A stretch of DNA of 64,000 nucleotides from Bradyrhizobium sp. U87765 SZCCT0048 (GTDB lineage Bacteria > Pseudomonadota > Alphaproteobacteria > Rhizobiales > Xanthobacteraceae). The translations under genes and the position numbers were made by a program. The stretch is taken from NCBI RefSeq assembly GCF_018131225.1, contig NZ_JAFCMM010000006.1:1-64000 (forward strand), written 5' to 3'. The notes under the pieces were generated by a model that saw only the letters and a program-made list of their open reading frames with translations, made no database searches and was not told the DNA's origin. Position 1 is the stretch's first letter; each line of letters starts with the position of its first letter. Below are positions 40,717-49,940 of the stretch, piece by piece.

Positions 40717-42036
40717 TCATGACGTCGCCGGCACAGTGGTGGCTGTGGCCGCGGGCCGGACGGTCCGGGCAAAGCGCGCGATGGTGCGCTCGGGGAAGAT
40801 CAGCGCGAAGGCCGACACCGCGCCGATCAGCAGGATGCCAGCGGTGAAGGTCATGGCGTGGGCATAGCCGCGCGTGACGTCGGCGCCGGCCTCGCCGACG
40901 ATCCAGCCGGTGAGGGCGTTGGAGACCAGCGCCGAGACCGCGTTGCCCGAATAGATCACCACGATCAGCTTGCCGCGCTGCGCCGCTGGCGCCACCGCGC
41001 CGAGCGCGACCGGCCCGAAGATCGTGGTCAGGCTGGGGGCGGCGAAGGCGAGCGCGATGCAGGCGAGCTGCAGCGGACCGGTGGTGACCAGTGTGAGCAG
41101 CAGCGCGATGCCGGCGACCAGCAGCGCCAGACCGGACGCGTTGCCGAGACAGGTGCGCAGGCTGAAGCCGCTGCGCTGCATCAGTTGCGTCACCCACGAG
41201 CCGCCGAGCAGCAGCGGCGACTGGAACAGATAGATGCCGAAGATGATCCAGCCGACCGCGACCGGCTGGTAGCCGAGGCCGAGCTGCAGGTAGGGCGGCA
41301 GCCAGGTCGCCGACATGCCGACGATCCAGTACGACATCGTCGACATGATGATGACACCGATCACCGTGGGATCGCCCCACAGCATTGCCGTCGGCACGGT
41401 GGCGCCCGCCTGCGCCGTGTCCTGGCCGGGCGCCGTGGCGGCATAGGGCCCTTCACCGCCGATGAACAGCCAGCCGAGCATCCAGGCGAGGCCGAGCAGG
41501 CCGCAGACCAGGAAGCCGGTGCGCCAGCCGTAGTTGACGATGATGTAGGTGAGGAACGGGCCGCCGGCGAGCAGGCCGACGCTGATGCCCTGCAGCACCA
41601 CCGCGCTCGGCACGCTGCGCTTGTCGGCGGCGAACCAGTTGTAGCAGGCGTGCAGCGCCGTCGGCAGGCCCGGACCTTCGCCGGCGCCGAGCAGGATGCG
41701 GCACACCACCAGCACCGCGACCGAGCTCGAGAAGAAGATCGGCAACTGCGTCGCCGACCAGATGCCGGCGAGAATGATCAGGATCCACTTGGTGGGCACG
41801 CGGCCGATCACGAACAGCCCGACCGCCATGCCCGACAGCGAGAACAGCAGGAAGAAGCTGCTGCCGATCAGGCCGAACTGCTGCGGCGTCAGCCCCAGCT
41901 CCTTCATCATCGGCACCGCCGAGAGACCGAACACCAGCTTATCGAAAAAGTTCAGCGTCTGGAACAGGAACAGCATGATGAGGACTGCGAAGGCGCGCAC
42001 GCCGCCCGCGGAGGTGGCCGGGTTCGATGGTGTCAT
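40717..42036 (-). CDS. MFS transporter, aromatic-acid/anion:cation symporter type
   Basis: A 439-residue, 12-helix major facilitator. Motifs FFDKLVFGLSAVPMMKELGLTPQQFGLIGSSFFLLFSLSG and GEGPGLPTALHACYNWF are typical of the ACS family (aromatic acids, tartrate, glucarate). Located between the monooxygenase and FAH genes, it is the likely importer of the pathway's substrate. Confidence 0.87.
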   Translation of the reverse strand: MTPSNPATSAGGVRAFAVLIMLFLFQTLNFFDKLVFGLSAVPMMKELGLTPQQFGLIGSSFFLLFSLSGMAVGLFVIGRVPTKWILIILAGIWSATQLPIFFSSSVAVLVVCRILLGAGEGPGLPTALHACYNWFAADKRSVPSAVVLQGISVGLLAGGPFLTYIIVNYGWRTGFLVCGLLGLAWMLGWLFIGGEGPYAATAPGQDTAQAGATVPTAMLWGDPTVIGVIIMSTMSYWIVGMSATWLPPYLQLGLGYQPVAVGWIIFGIYLFQSPLLLGGSWVTQLMQRSGFSLRTCLGNASGLALLVAGIALLLTLVTTGPLQLACIALAFAAPSLTTIFGPVALGAVAPAAQRGKLIVVIYSGNAVSALVSNALTGWIVGEAGADVTRGYAHAMTFTAGILLIGAVSAFALIFPERTIARFARTVRPAATATTVPATS

Positions 42037-42082
42037 GGTCGTTCTCCCTGAAACGTGCTTGTTGTTTTTTCGTTGAACGCAG

Positions 42083-43642
42083 TCACTGCAGCCGTGTCGT
42101 CAGCTCGGTCATCAGCGCGGCGAGGGCGGGCGCGTCGCCTGCGACGCCGAATACGTAGTGATCGGGCCGCACGATCGCGGCCGCGCAGCCATGCCGGTCG
42201 AACCAGGTGGCGATCACGCCGTCCGTCTCGGTCAGCGCGCTGTCGTCGCTGCCGCCGATGCGAATGACGCGCAGGCCCGCCGCGCCGGCCCGATCGTCGG
42301 GCGCGGGCGATGCGAGGCGCGCGTTGCGGCCATCCAGCACGAGGCGCCATCCCGCCCCGCTGACCGCGTCGAGCAATTGCCGGCCGGCGGGCGTCCGGAT
42401 CCAGGGCTGCGGAAACAGCGTCCCGTTGGCGGCGTGGGCGGCGCCGGCGAGCAGGCCGTGGGTGAGCGGCGGCACGATATCCTGCCGCGTGATGGTGCGT
42501 GGCACGCCGCCACCCTCGGCGAGGATGCGGGCGTCGCGCGCTTCGGCGGCGACGGGATCGCGCTCGCAGATCACATGGCCGATGGCCTTGATGCGGCCGG
42601 TGAGCTCGCGGACATGGGCGCCGCGTTCCTCGCCATATGTGTCGAGCAACGCCGCGGACGACTGGCCGCGCAGCACGCGGTCGAGCTTCCACACGAGGTT
42701 GGCGACGTCGCGAATGCCCTGGCACATGCCCTGGCCGATAAACGGTGGCTGCTGGTGCGCGGCGTCTCCCGCCAGCAGCACGCGGCCGCGCCGCCAGTCG
42801 GTCGCGACGAGGGCGTGGAAGCGATAGCTCGCGGCGCGCCACAGCGTGGCATGCGCGGGCGTCAGCCACTTCGCCAGCAATTGCCACACCCGGTCCGGCT
42901 GTTCCATCGCGCGCGGATCCTCGCCGGGCATCAGCATGATCTCGAAACGGCGGTGACGGCCGGGGCCGATGATGAAGGTGGTGGGACGGGCCGGATCGCA
43001 GAACTGCGCCGCGGTTTCCGGCAGCCGGTCGAGCGCGGCGTCCTCCACCTGCAGGTCGACCACCAGCCATGGCTCGTCGAACACCAGATCGTCGAAGGCG
43101 ATGCCGAGCTGCTGGCGCACGCCGCTGGAGGCGCCGTCGCAGGCGATGACATAGTCGGCGGTGACGGTGCGGATCGTGCCGCCGTCGTCGCGCAGATGCA
43201 GCATGACGCCGTCGCCGGTGTCCGTGAAGCCGACGAGCTCGGTGCCGAGTTCGACGCTGACGCCGGGATAGGCCTGCGCATGGGCGCGCAGCGCCGCTTC
43301 CACCGGCGGCTGGGTGAACACCATGCTCGGCGTGTAGCCGAGCGGGTAGGGCTCGGCCACCATGTCGATGCGCCGGATCAGCTGGCCTCTGGCGCCGAAA
43401 TGCTGGGACGCCGGAAACGGCGCAATGTAGGGGCGCACCTTGTCGGCGGCGCCGAGATTGTCCAGCAGCCGAAGGATCTCGTGGTCGATCGCGATCGCGC
43501 GGGGCTTGTCGTAGACGCCGCGCTGGCGATCGATGGTCAGCGTGCGCAGGCCGCGGTCGCCGAGCAGGCTGGTCGCCACCGCGCCCGACGGGCCGAAGCC
43601 CACGACCACGACCTGGAAGTCATTCGCAACGGTGTTCGGCAT
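42083..43642 (-). CDS. FAD-dependent aromatic monooxygenase (MhpA/TfdB-like)
   Basis: A 519-residue flavoprotein hydroxylase. The N-terminal dinucleotide fold has VVVGFGPSGAVATSLLGDRG, and the FAD ribityl motif is GRVLLAGDAAHQQPPFIGQGMCQGIRD at about residue 280. A thioredoxin-like C-terminal domain follows. The sequence is closest in style to 3-(3-hydroxyphenyl)propionate hydroxylase. It would hydroxylate a phenolic ring to a catechol for the extradiol dioxygenase encoded 28 bp upstream. Confidence 0.87.
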   Translation of the reverse strand: MPNTVANDFQVVVVGFGPSGAVATSLLGDRGLRTLTIDRQRGVYDKPRAIAIDHEILRLLDNLGAADKVRPYIAPFPASQHFGARGQLIRRIDMVAEPYPLGYTPSMVFTQPPVEAALRAHAQAYPGVSVELGTELVGFTDTGDGVMLHLRDDGGTIRTVTADYVIACDGASSGVRQQLGIAFDDLVFDEPWLVVDLQVEDAALDRLPETAAQFCDPARPTTFIIGPGRHRRFEIMLMPGEDPRAMEQPDRVWQLLAKWLTPAHATLWRAASYRFHALVATDWRRGRVLLAGDAAHQQPPFIGQGMCQGIRDVANLVWKLDRVLRGQSSAALLDTYGEERGAHVRELTGRIKAIGHVICERDPVAAEARDARILAEGGGVPRTITRQDIVPPLTHGLLAGAAHAANGTLFPQPWIRTPAGRQLLDAVSGAGWRLVLDGRNARLASPAPDDRAGAAGLRVIRIGGSDDSALTETDGVIATWFDRHGCAAAIVRPDHYVFGVAGDAPALAALMTELTTRLQ

Positions 43643-43670
43643 GGATCTCGTTCGACGGGCGTGTGGATGT

Positions 43671-44564
43671 TCAATCGGCGTAGGGCACGGCGACCTGCGC
43701 CGCCTTGACGTGATCGGCTTTTGGCGGCGCGATGCCCCATTGATCGGTGCGGCCCGGCGGCCAGACCCACTGGTCGGGGCGGCGCACCATATAGCTGTCG
43801 TCGACCTGCAGCACTTCGGCGGTGTATTCGATGACGAAGCCGATCGGATCGATGAAGTAGGAGAACACGTTGTCGCCGGGGCCGTGGCGCCCCACGCCCC
43901 ACGCGATGGGAAAGCCGGCGTCGATCATGCGGCCCGAGCCGCGCATCACGGCTTCGAGGCTCGGCATCAGGAAAGCGACGTGGTTCAGTCCGTTGACTCT
44001 GGCCTCGGCGATGACCACGGCATGATGATCGCTGTTGCAGCGGACGAAACCCATCAGCTTCGAGCGGTCGCTGAGCTGGAAGCCGAGCGCCTGTTCGTAG
44101 AACGCCACCGAGGCGTCGACGTCGGTGCTGTTGAGATTGACATGGGCGAGCCGTTCCGGGCGGTCGCTGCCGCCCGGCTTCGGCGCATGCGTGCGATCGC
44201 CGTGGACGAAGCGCAGCACGCCGCCTTCCGGTCCGCGCGCGGTCATGACGGTGCCGCCGTCCGGCGCGCCGTTGGCGGCCGCCGGCGCGACGATCGTGCC
44301 GCCATGGGCGGTGATGCTGGCCGCGATGGTCGCAAAGGTGTCCGCCGAGGCGACGCGGAACGTTACCGCGCGCAGTTCGGGCCGTGTGCTCGCATGTAGC
44401 GCCACCACATGGTGATCGCTGCCGTCGGCGCGCAGGTAGACGACGCCGTTGTCACGAGCGACGACCTCGAGGCCCCATACCGCCACATAGAACTGTTCGG
44501 AGCGCGCCAGATCCGGCGTACCGAGATCGACGCTGCGCAGGGCGATGACCGGAAAGCGGGACAT
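43671..44564 (-). CDS. Two-domain VOC extradiol dioxygenase
   Basis: A 297-residue type I extradiol dioxygenase. Two vicinal-oxygen-chelate modules (residues about 5-120 and 140-260) are visible; the catalytic one carries metal ligands His in AHVNLNSTD, His in LNHVAFLMPS and Glu in DPIGFVIEYTAE. It would cleave a catechol next to a hydroxyl. First gene of the operon, divergent from a GntR regulator. Confidence 0.85.
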   Translation of the reverse strand: MSRFPVIALRSVDLGTPDLARSEQFYVAVWGLEVVARDNGVVYLRADGSDHHVVALHASTRPELRAVTFRVASADTFATIAASITAHGGTIVAPAAANGAPDGGTVMTARGPEGGVLRFVHGDRTHAPKPGGSDRPERLAHVNLNSTDVDASVAFYEQALGFQLSDRSKLMGFVRCNSDHHAVVIAEARVNGLNHVAFLMPSLEAVMRGSGRMIDAGFPIAWGVGRHGPGDNVFSYFIDPIGFVIEYTAEVLQVDDSYMVRRPDQWVWPPGRTDQWGIAPPKADHVKAAQVAVPYAD

Positions 44565-44844
44565 CAGGCAGCCTTGCTGTGATGGGCGCTGACGCGCGGG
44601 GCTTGGACATGGGCCATGGCGGTTGCCGTCTCCTGATTTCCTCGTTGGCCGGTGCGGGCCTTGCCGCCCCTGCACGGGCGGTCGTTGGCGTGATGGCGGT
44701 CCCCATCCCGGGCTGCTCGTCCTCTATATTACACAAAACGTCGATCACAAGAATAATTTATAAATTTTTGCCGGAGCGGCGAATAAGTATATAAAGGCGT
44801 GGATTCGTGGGTGGGCGGCCGGTGCGCGCCCGGGAGGCAAGGCG
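44565..44844. promoter_or_regulatory. AT-rich divergent promoter region of the aromatic operon
   Basis: About 280 bp between the dioxygenase and GntR genes, with a clearly AT-rich core around 44725-44800 (TATATTACACAAAACG, AATAATTTATAAATTTTTG). This region should hold both promoters. I cannot define a precise operator. Confidence 0.5.
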
Positions 44845-45555
44845 ATGGACGCCGCGGCGGTTGAAGGGGCTGGAGGACCGTCGACGCAGGCCAGCCACGT
44901 CTATGACCGGCTGCGTGACGACCTGCTGTCCGGAAAGCTGGCGCCATCGCGCAAGCTGCAGATGCGTTTCCTGATGGAGACCTATCAGACCGGGCAGACG
45001 CCGCTGCGCGAGGCGCTCAACCGTCTGACGGCCGACGGCCTCGTCGAGGTGCGCGAGCAGCGCGGCTTCTACGTCCGCGACATCAGCCGCGGCGAGCTCG
45101 CCGAACTGACCAAGACGCGCTGCTGGGTAGAGAGCCTGGCGCTACGCGAATCCATGGCGGCGACGACGCCGCACTGGGAGGAGCAACTGCTGGTGGCGCA
45201 GCATCGCCTGAGCCGGACGCCGCGATCGCTCAATGCCACGGAGTTCGAGGACAATCCGGAGTGGGAGCGGCTACACCGCACTTTCCATCATACGCTGATC
45301 GGCAATTGCGGTTCGCAGTCGCTGATCGCGTTCTGCAACCAGCTCGCCGACCAGCTCTACCGCTATCGCCGGCTGTCGATCCGCAAGGCGTTTCCCTCGC
45401 GCCATGTCGGCGACGAGCATCTCGCCATCGCCAATGCGGTGATGAGCGGCAACGCCGACGAGGCCGTGAACCTCCTGACCGCGCATTACCAGCGCACCGC
45501 GGACGTCATCCTGCAGGATGAGGCGATCTTCCCGGACCTGCGCCGAACGCAGTGA
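44845..45555 (+). CDS. GntR/FCD-family regulator of the aromatic operon
   Basis: A 236-residue FadR-type regulator. Winged helix-turn-helix (MRFLMETYQTGQTPLREALNRLTADGLVEVREQRGFYV, about residues 41-78) and FCD domain with LHRTFHHTLIGNCGSQ. GGGAGG lies upstream of the ATG. It is divergent from the dioxygenase operon, which it most likely controls. Confidence 0.87.
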   Translation: MDAAAVEGAGGPSTQASHVYDRLRDDLLSGKLAPSRKLQMRFLMETYQTGQTPLREALNRLTADGLVEVREQRGFYVRDISRGELAELTKTRCWVESLALRESMAATTPHWEEQLLVAQHRLSRTPRSLNATEFEDNPEWERLHRTFHHTLIGNCGSQSLIAFCNQLADQLYRYRRLSIRKAFPSRHVGDEHLAIANAVMSGNADEAVNLLTAHYQRTADVILQDEAIFPDLRRTQ

Positions 45556-45712
45556 GCTGCACGCTGCGCCGCGGCGGTGATCCCGCGCCGTGTCGCGAAA
45601 GCGGCAGCGCGATGCCAAATTTTGAGCTTGTTCACCTCGCGCGATGATTGAATGCTTGGGGGGCGGGTTTCGATCCCGTTGCTCCCGATGTGTTCCGACG
45701 CGAGGTGCCTCC

Positions 45713-47515
45713 ATGTCCAGGCTGACCCGTTTCTCCGTCCAGCCGCTGCACACCATGACCCGCCGCCTCGCCGATGTCGCGTCCGGGCGCGCTGCGCCGG
45801 ATCTTGTCATTACCGGCGCGCGGGTGCTGTCGACCTATTCGGAGCGTATGATCGAGAACCGCGAGATCTGGATCAGCGGCGGGCGCATCGCCGCGGTCAA
45901 GCCGGCGGGCAGCCACAAGGCGAATGGCGGCGGCGCGACGGTTCGCGATGTCGCTGGCGGCATCATCGCGCCGGGCCTCGTCGACCCGCATCTCCACATC
46001 GAATCATCCATGGTCACGGCCTGCGCCTATGCCGAGGCGGCGCTGCTCAACGGCACCACCACGATCTTCTGCGACAGCCACGAGATCGGCAATGTCATGG
46101 ACGTCGCCGGCGTCGAGGCGATGCTGGAGGATGCGCGGCAGGCGCCGCTGTCGATCTTCCTGACGGTACCGAGCACCGTGCCGGCGACCTCGGCGGCGCT
46201 GGAGACGGCCGGCGGCGATCTCACCGCCGACAAGATCGCCGGCCTGTTTGACCGCTGGCCCGAGGCGGTGGCGCTCGGCGAGAAGATGGATTTCGTGCCG
46301 GTCACCATGGGTGACGAGCGCAGCCATGCCATTCTCGCGGCGGCGCTGTCGCGGGGACGGCCGGTGTCGGGCCATGTCTATGGCCGCGAGTTCGTCGCGG
46401 CCTATGCCGCGAGCGGCGTCACCGACACCCATGAGGCGATCGATCGCGACATCGCCGATGACCTGCTCGAAGCCGGCGTCTGGCTGTTCCTGCGCGGCGG
46501 GCCGCCGACCACGCCGTGGCACAGCCTGCCGCAGGCGATCCGCACCATCACCGAGCTCGGCGCCTCCCACAAGCGCGTCGCCGTGTGCACCGACGATCGC
46601 GACGCCGACGACCTCCTGCAGTTCGGCCTGGACTGGGTGGTGCGCGAGGCGGTGAAGGCCGGGATGTCGCCGGAGCAGGCGTGGGCGATGGGCTCGCTGC
46701 ATGGCGCGACGCGTTTCAATGCCGAGAGCGAGATCGGCGGCCTCGGCGGCGGCCGGCGCGCCGACCTCGTGCTGATGGACGATGATCTCAGGCCGCGCTC
46801 CACCTGGTATGGCGGCGAGTTGGTGGTCGACGACGGCAGGATCACCCCGCTGCTCGATGCCGCGCTGTCGCAGCGCTACCAGTACCCCCGGGCGGCCTAC
46901 GCCACGGTGAAGCTGCCGCAACATGTGCGCCTGACGCCGGAGCTGCCGGCGGGCGCGTGCACCGTCAACGCCATCCGCACCGCGCTGCCCGGCATCACGC
47001 TGGTGCACGACAAGGTCGCGATCACGCCGGCACGCGACTGGCAGGAGCTGTTCGATCGCCATGGCCTGTGCTTCGTCACGGTGGTGGAGCGCCACGGCAA
47101 GTCCGCGGGCAACGTCGCCCATGGCCTCCTGAAGGACTTCGGCCTGACGCGCGGCGCGGTCGCCTCCAGTGTCGGTCACGACAGCCACAACATCATCATC
47201 GCCGGCACCAACGAGGCCGACATGCAGGTGGCGCTGGCTGCGATCAAGGAGCAGCAAGGCGGCGTCTGTGTCGTCGCCGGGGGCGCGGTGAAAGCGCTGG
47301 TGCCGCTGCCGATCGCCGGCCTTCTCTCGGACAAGCGCATCACGGAGGTTGCGGAGCAAGTGAAGCAGCTCAAGGTCGAATGGCGCGCGGCCGGCTGCAC
47401 CATTCCCTATATGGGCTTCAACCTCATCCCGCTGTCGGTGATCCCCGAGATCCGCATCACCGACAAGGGCCTCGTGCTGGTGCCGCAGATGACCCAGGTG
47501 CCGCTGTTCGAGTAA
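45713..47515 (+). CDS. ade: Adenine deaminase
   Basis: A 600-residue amidohydrolase converting adenine to hypoxanthine and ammonia. The metal motif DPHLHIESSM lies near residue 95, with FCDSHEIGNVMD and the C-terminal adenine-deaminase domain containing SVGHDSHNIIIAGTN. Start 45713 (MSRLTRF) is taken because GAGGT lies upstream; the frame is open from 45644. It is monocistronic and seems unrelated to its neighbours except by a general purine/glyoxylate theme. Confidence 0.92.
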   Translation: MSRLTRFSVQPLHTMTRRLADVASGRAAPDLVITGARVLSTYSERMIENREIWISGGRIAAVKPAGSHKANGGGATVRDVAGGIIAPGLVDPHLHIESSMVTACAYAEAALLNGTTTIFCDSHEIGNVMDVAGVEAMLEDARQAPLSIFLTVPSTVPATSAALETAGGDLTADKIAGLFDRWPEAVALGEKMDFVPVTMGDERSHAILAAALSRGRPVSGHVYGREFVAAYAASGVTDTHEAIDRDIADDLLEAGVWLFLRGGPPTTPWHSLPQAIRTITELGASHKRVAVCTDDRDADDLLQFGLDWVVREAVKAGMSPEQAWAMGSLHGATRFNAESEIGGLGGGRRADLVLMDDDLRPRSTWYGGELVVDDGRITPLLDAALSQRYQYPRAAYATVKLPQHVRLTPELPAGACTVNAIRTALPGITLVHDKVAITPARDWQELFDRHGLCFVTVVERHGKSAGNVAHGLLKDFGLTRGAVASSVGHDSHNIIIAGTNEADMQVALAAIKEQQGGVCVVAGGAVKALVPLPIAGLLSDKRITEVAEQVKQLKVEWRAAGCTIPYMGFNLIPLSVIPEIRITDKGLVLVPQMTQVPLFE

Positions 47516-47556
47516 GGAGGCCATCGTCGGTGAAAATCGCCTCGCCGTGCTGATGT

Positions 47557-47735
47557 CATCCGTCACCCTGAGGTGCATAGCCCCGGCTTCAGTCGGGGCG
47601 TTCTTTTGAAGTCACAAGTCGGGCAAGCCCGACTTGTGTGCGAAAGCATGGCCCTCGAAGGGCGACGGCCCGAGCAGCAACTCCGTGGCCGTGCATCCTT
47701 CGAGGCTCGCTACGCTCGCACCTCGGGATGACGGA
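47557..47735. repeat. Palindromic repeat (family A, copy 2) interrupted by a double-hairpin insert
   Basis: The family A ends (GTCACCCTGAGGTG and CCTTCGAGG...CCTCGGGATGACGG) are present. Compared with copy 1, about 60 bp are inserted between GAGGTG and GTGCGAAAGCATGG. The rest of the 476-bp gap up to gcl has no supported gene. Confidence 0.8.
47575..47640. mobile_element. Double-hairpin insertion, possible IS200/IS605-derived MITE
   Basis: The insert has a GCCCCG/CGGGGC hairpin with loop GCTTCAGT (47580-47599) followed by GTTCTTTT, then a perfect 12-bp stem CACAAGTCGGGC/GCCCGACTTGTG with an AA loop (47613-47638). Subterminal hairpins resembling GCCCCGACTTCAGTCGGGGC are typical of IS200/IS605 element ends. 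It carries no ORF. The assignment is tentative. Confidence 0.4.
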
Positions 47736-47992
47736 ATAAAGCGCAGCGGACCGATTGCGGTTCTGCGTAGGTCCATCAAGCTCCTGCGCAGGGCGTGTGG
47801 TCTGTGATCACACCACGTGTCATCGCCAGCTTCCGCTTTTTCATCGCTCCACCGCTCTAACAGCTTGATCCGCCACCGATTTCAAAATCCCTTCCACGAC
47901 GCGGGAAACGCCGACGTCGCGATTGAGAAGCGCTGTGCCGCGGCGCAATGCTCTGTCCATCGAACAACAGACAACGTCGGTGAGGACAAGCC

Positions 47993-49753
47993 ATGGCCCG
48001 GATGCGAGCGGTCGATGCAGCAGTGCGCGTGCTGGAGAAGGAAGGCATTTCGTGCGCGTTCGGCGTGCCGGGTGCCGCGATCAATCCGCTGTATTCGGCG
48101 ATGAAGGCGCGCGGCAGCATCCGCCACGTGCTGGCGCGCCATGTCGAGGGCGCCTCCCACATGGCCGAGGGCTACACCCGCGCCGTCGCCGGCAACATCG
48201 GCGTGTGCATCGGCACGTCGGGCCCCGCCGGCACCGACATGATCACCGGGCTTTATTCTGCCTCGGCGGATTCCATTCCGATCCTGTGCATCACCGGCCA
48301 GGCGCCGCGCGCAAAACTCTACAAGGAAGACTTCCAGGCCGTCGACATCGAGGCGATCGCCAAGCCCGTGACCAAGTGGGCGGTGACGGTGCGCGAGCCG
48401 GCGCTGGTGCCGATGGTGCTGCAGCAGGCGTTCCACCTGATGCGCTCGGGCCGGCCGGGCCCGGTGCTGGTCGATCTGCCGATCGACGTGCAACTCGCCG
48501 AGATCGAGTTCGACGAGGACACCTATGCGCCGCTGCCGGTCTACAAGCCGCGCGCGACCCGCAAGCAGATCGAGAAGGCGCTGGACATGCTCAACGCGGC
48601 GGAGCGGCCGCTGATCGTCGCCGGCGGCGGCATCATCAATGCGGACGCGGCCGAGGAACTGGTCGAGTTCGCCGAGCTCACCGGCATTCCGGTGATCCCG
48701 ACGCTGATGGGCTGGGGCGCGATCCCCGACGACCATCCGCTGATGGCCGGCATGTGCGGCCTGCAGACCAGCCACCGCTATGGCAACGCCACGATGCTGG
48801 CGTCCGATTTCGTCATCGGCATCGGCAACCGCTGGGCCAACCGCCACACCGGCTCGGTGGAGACCTACACCAAGGGCCGCAAGTTCATCCACATCGACAT
48901 CGAGCCGACCCAGATCGGCCGGGTGTTCGGCCCGGACTTCGGCATCGTCTCCGATGCGCTCGCCGCCCTCGACCTGCTGATCGAGGTGGCGCGCGAGCGC
49001 AAGGCGGCGGGCAAGCTCAGGGATCGCGGCATCTGGGCGCGCGAGTGCGCCGCGCGCAAGGCGAGCATGCCGCGCAAGACCCATTACGATCAGGTGCCGC
49101 TCAAGCCGCAGCGCGTCTATGAGGAGATGAACGCCGCGTTCGGCCGCGATGTCTGCTATGTCACCGCGATCGGCCTGTCGCAGATCGCCGGCGGCCAGCT
49201 GCTCAACGTCTATCATCCCCGGCACTGGATCAATTGCGGCCAGGCCGGTCCGCTGGGATGGACGCTGCCGGCCGCGCTCGGCGTGCGCGCCGCATGTCCG
49301 GACAAGACCATCGTCGCGCTGTCCGGCGACTACGACTTCCAGTTCCTGATCGAGGAGCTCGCGGTCGGCGCCCAGCACAAGCTGCCGTATCTCCACGTGG
49401 TGGTGAACAACTCCTATCTCGGCCTCATCCGCCAGGCGCAGCGCGGCTTCAACATGGACTTCGAGGTGTCGCTGGCGTTCGAGAACGTCAACACCGACAC
49501 CGGCGGATATGGCGTCGACCATGTCGCCGTCGCCGAAGGTCTCGGCTGCAAGGCGGTACGGGTGCGCAGCCCCAACGAGTTCAAGGACGCGTTCGCGCGT
49601 GCCGAAGCCTTGATGCGCGAGCACCAGGTGCCGGTGGTGATCGAGTTCATCCTCGAGCGCGTCACCAACATTCCGATGGGCGTGGAGATCGACGCCATCA
49701 ACGAGTTCGAGGAAGCCCCGCTCAGCGAACGCGTGCTCACGCCGGCGGAGTAG
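47993..49753 (+). CDS. gcl: Glyoxylate carboligase (tartronate-semialdehyde synthase)
   Basis: A 586-residue ThDP enzyme joining two glyoxylates to tartronate semialdehyde plus CO2. The glutamate otherwise conserved in ThDP enzymes is Val51 (LARHVEGASHMAEG), the hallmark of glyoxylate carboligase. The ThDP/Mg motif is GDYDFQFLIEELAVGAQ...VVNNSYLG, and FAD-site residues are in the middle domain. It begins the glycerate pathway block gcl-hyi-glxR and would use glyoxylate from oxalyl-CoA reduction or purine breakdown. Confidence 0.96.
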   Translation: MARMRAVDAAVRVLEKEGISCAFGVPGAAINPLYSAMKARGSIRHVLARHVEGASHMAEGYTRAVAGNIGVCIGTSGPAGTDMITGLYSASADSIPILCITGQAPRAKLYKEDFQAVDIEAIAKPVTKWAVTVREPALVPMVLQQAFHLMRSGRPGPVLVDLPIDVQLAEIEFDEDTYAPLPVYKPRATRKQIEKALDMLNAAERPLIVAGGGIINADAAEELVEFAELTGIPVIPTLMGWGAIPDDHPLMAGMCGLQTSHRYGNATMLASDFVIGIGNRWANRHTGSVETYTKGRKFIHIDIEPTQIGRVFGPDFGIVSDALAALDLLIEVARERKAAGKLRDRGIWARECAARKASMPRKTHYDQVPLKPQRVYEEMNAAFGRDVCYVTAIGLSQIAGGQLLNVYHPRHWINCGQAGPLGWTLPAALGVRAACPDKTIVALSGDYDFQFLIEELAVGAQHKLPYLHVVVNNSYLGLIRQAQRGFNMDFEVSLAFENVNTDTGGYGVDHVAVAEGLGCKAVRVRSPNEFKDAFARAEALMREHQVPVVIEFILERVTNIPMGVEIDAINEFEEAPLSERVLTPAE

Positions 49754-49804
49754 GGGGCGGCAGCCTGTCCCGAACCCTCGTCATGCGTGGTCGCGTGACG
49801 TGAT

Positions 49805-49905
49805 CCGTCATCCTGAGGTGCGAGCGTTAGCGAGCCTCGAAGGACGACGGCCCGGGCTGTCGCCCTTCGAGGGTCGTGCTGCGCACGACCTCCTCAGGGT
49901 GACGA
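49805..49905. repeat. Palindromic repeat (family A, copy 3)
   Basis: CGTCATCCTGAGGTGCGAGCG...CCTCGAAGGACGACGG and the inverted end CACGACCTCCTCAGGGTGACG fill most of the gcl-hyi gap. Confidence 0.8.
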
Positions 49906-49940
49906 TCTGATGTTTTCGCTTGAAGAAAAGGACAACCGCC

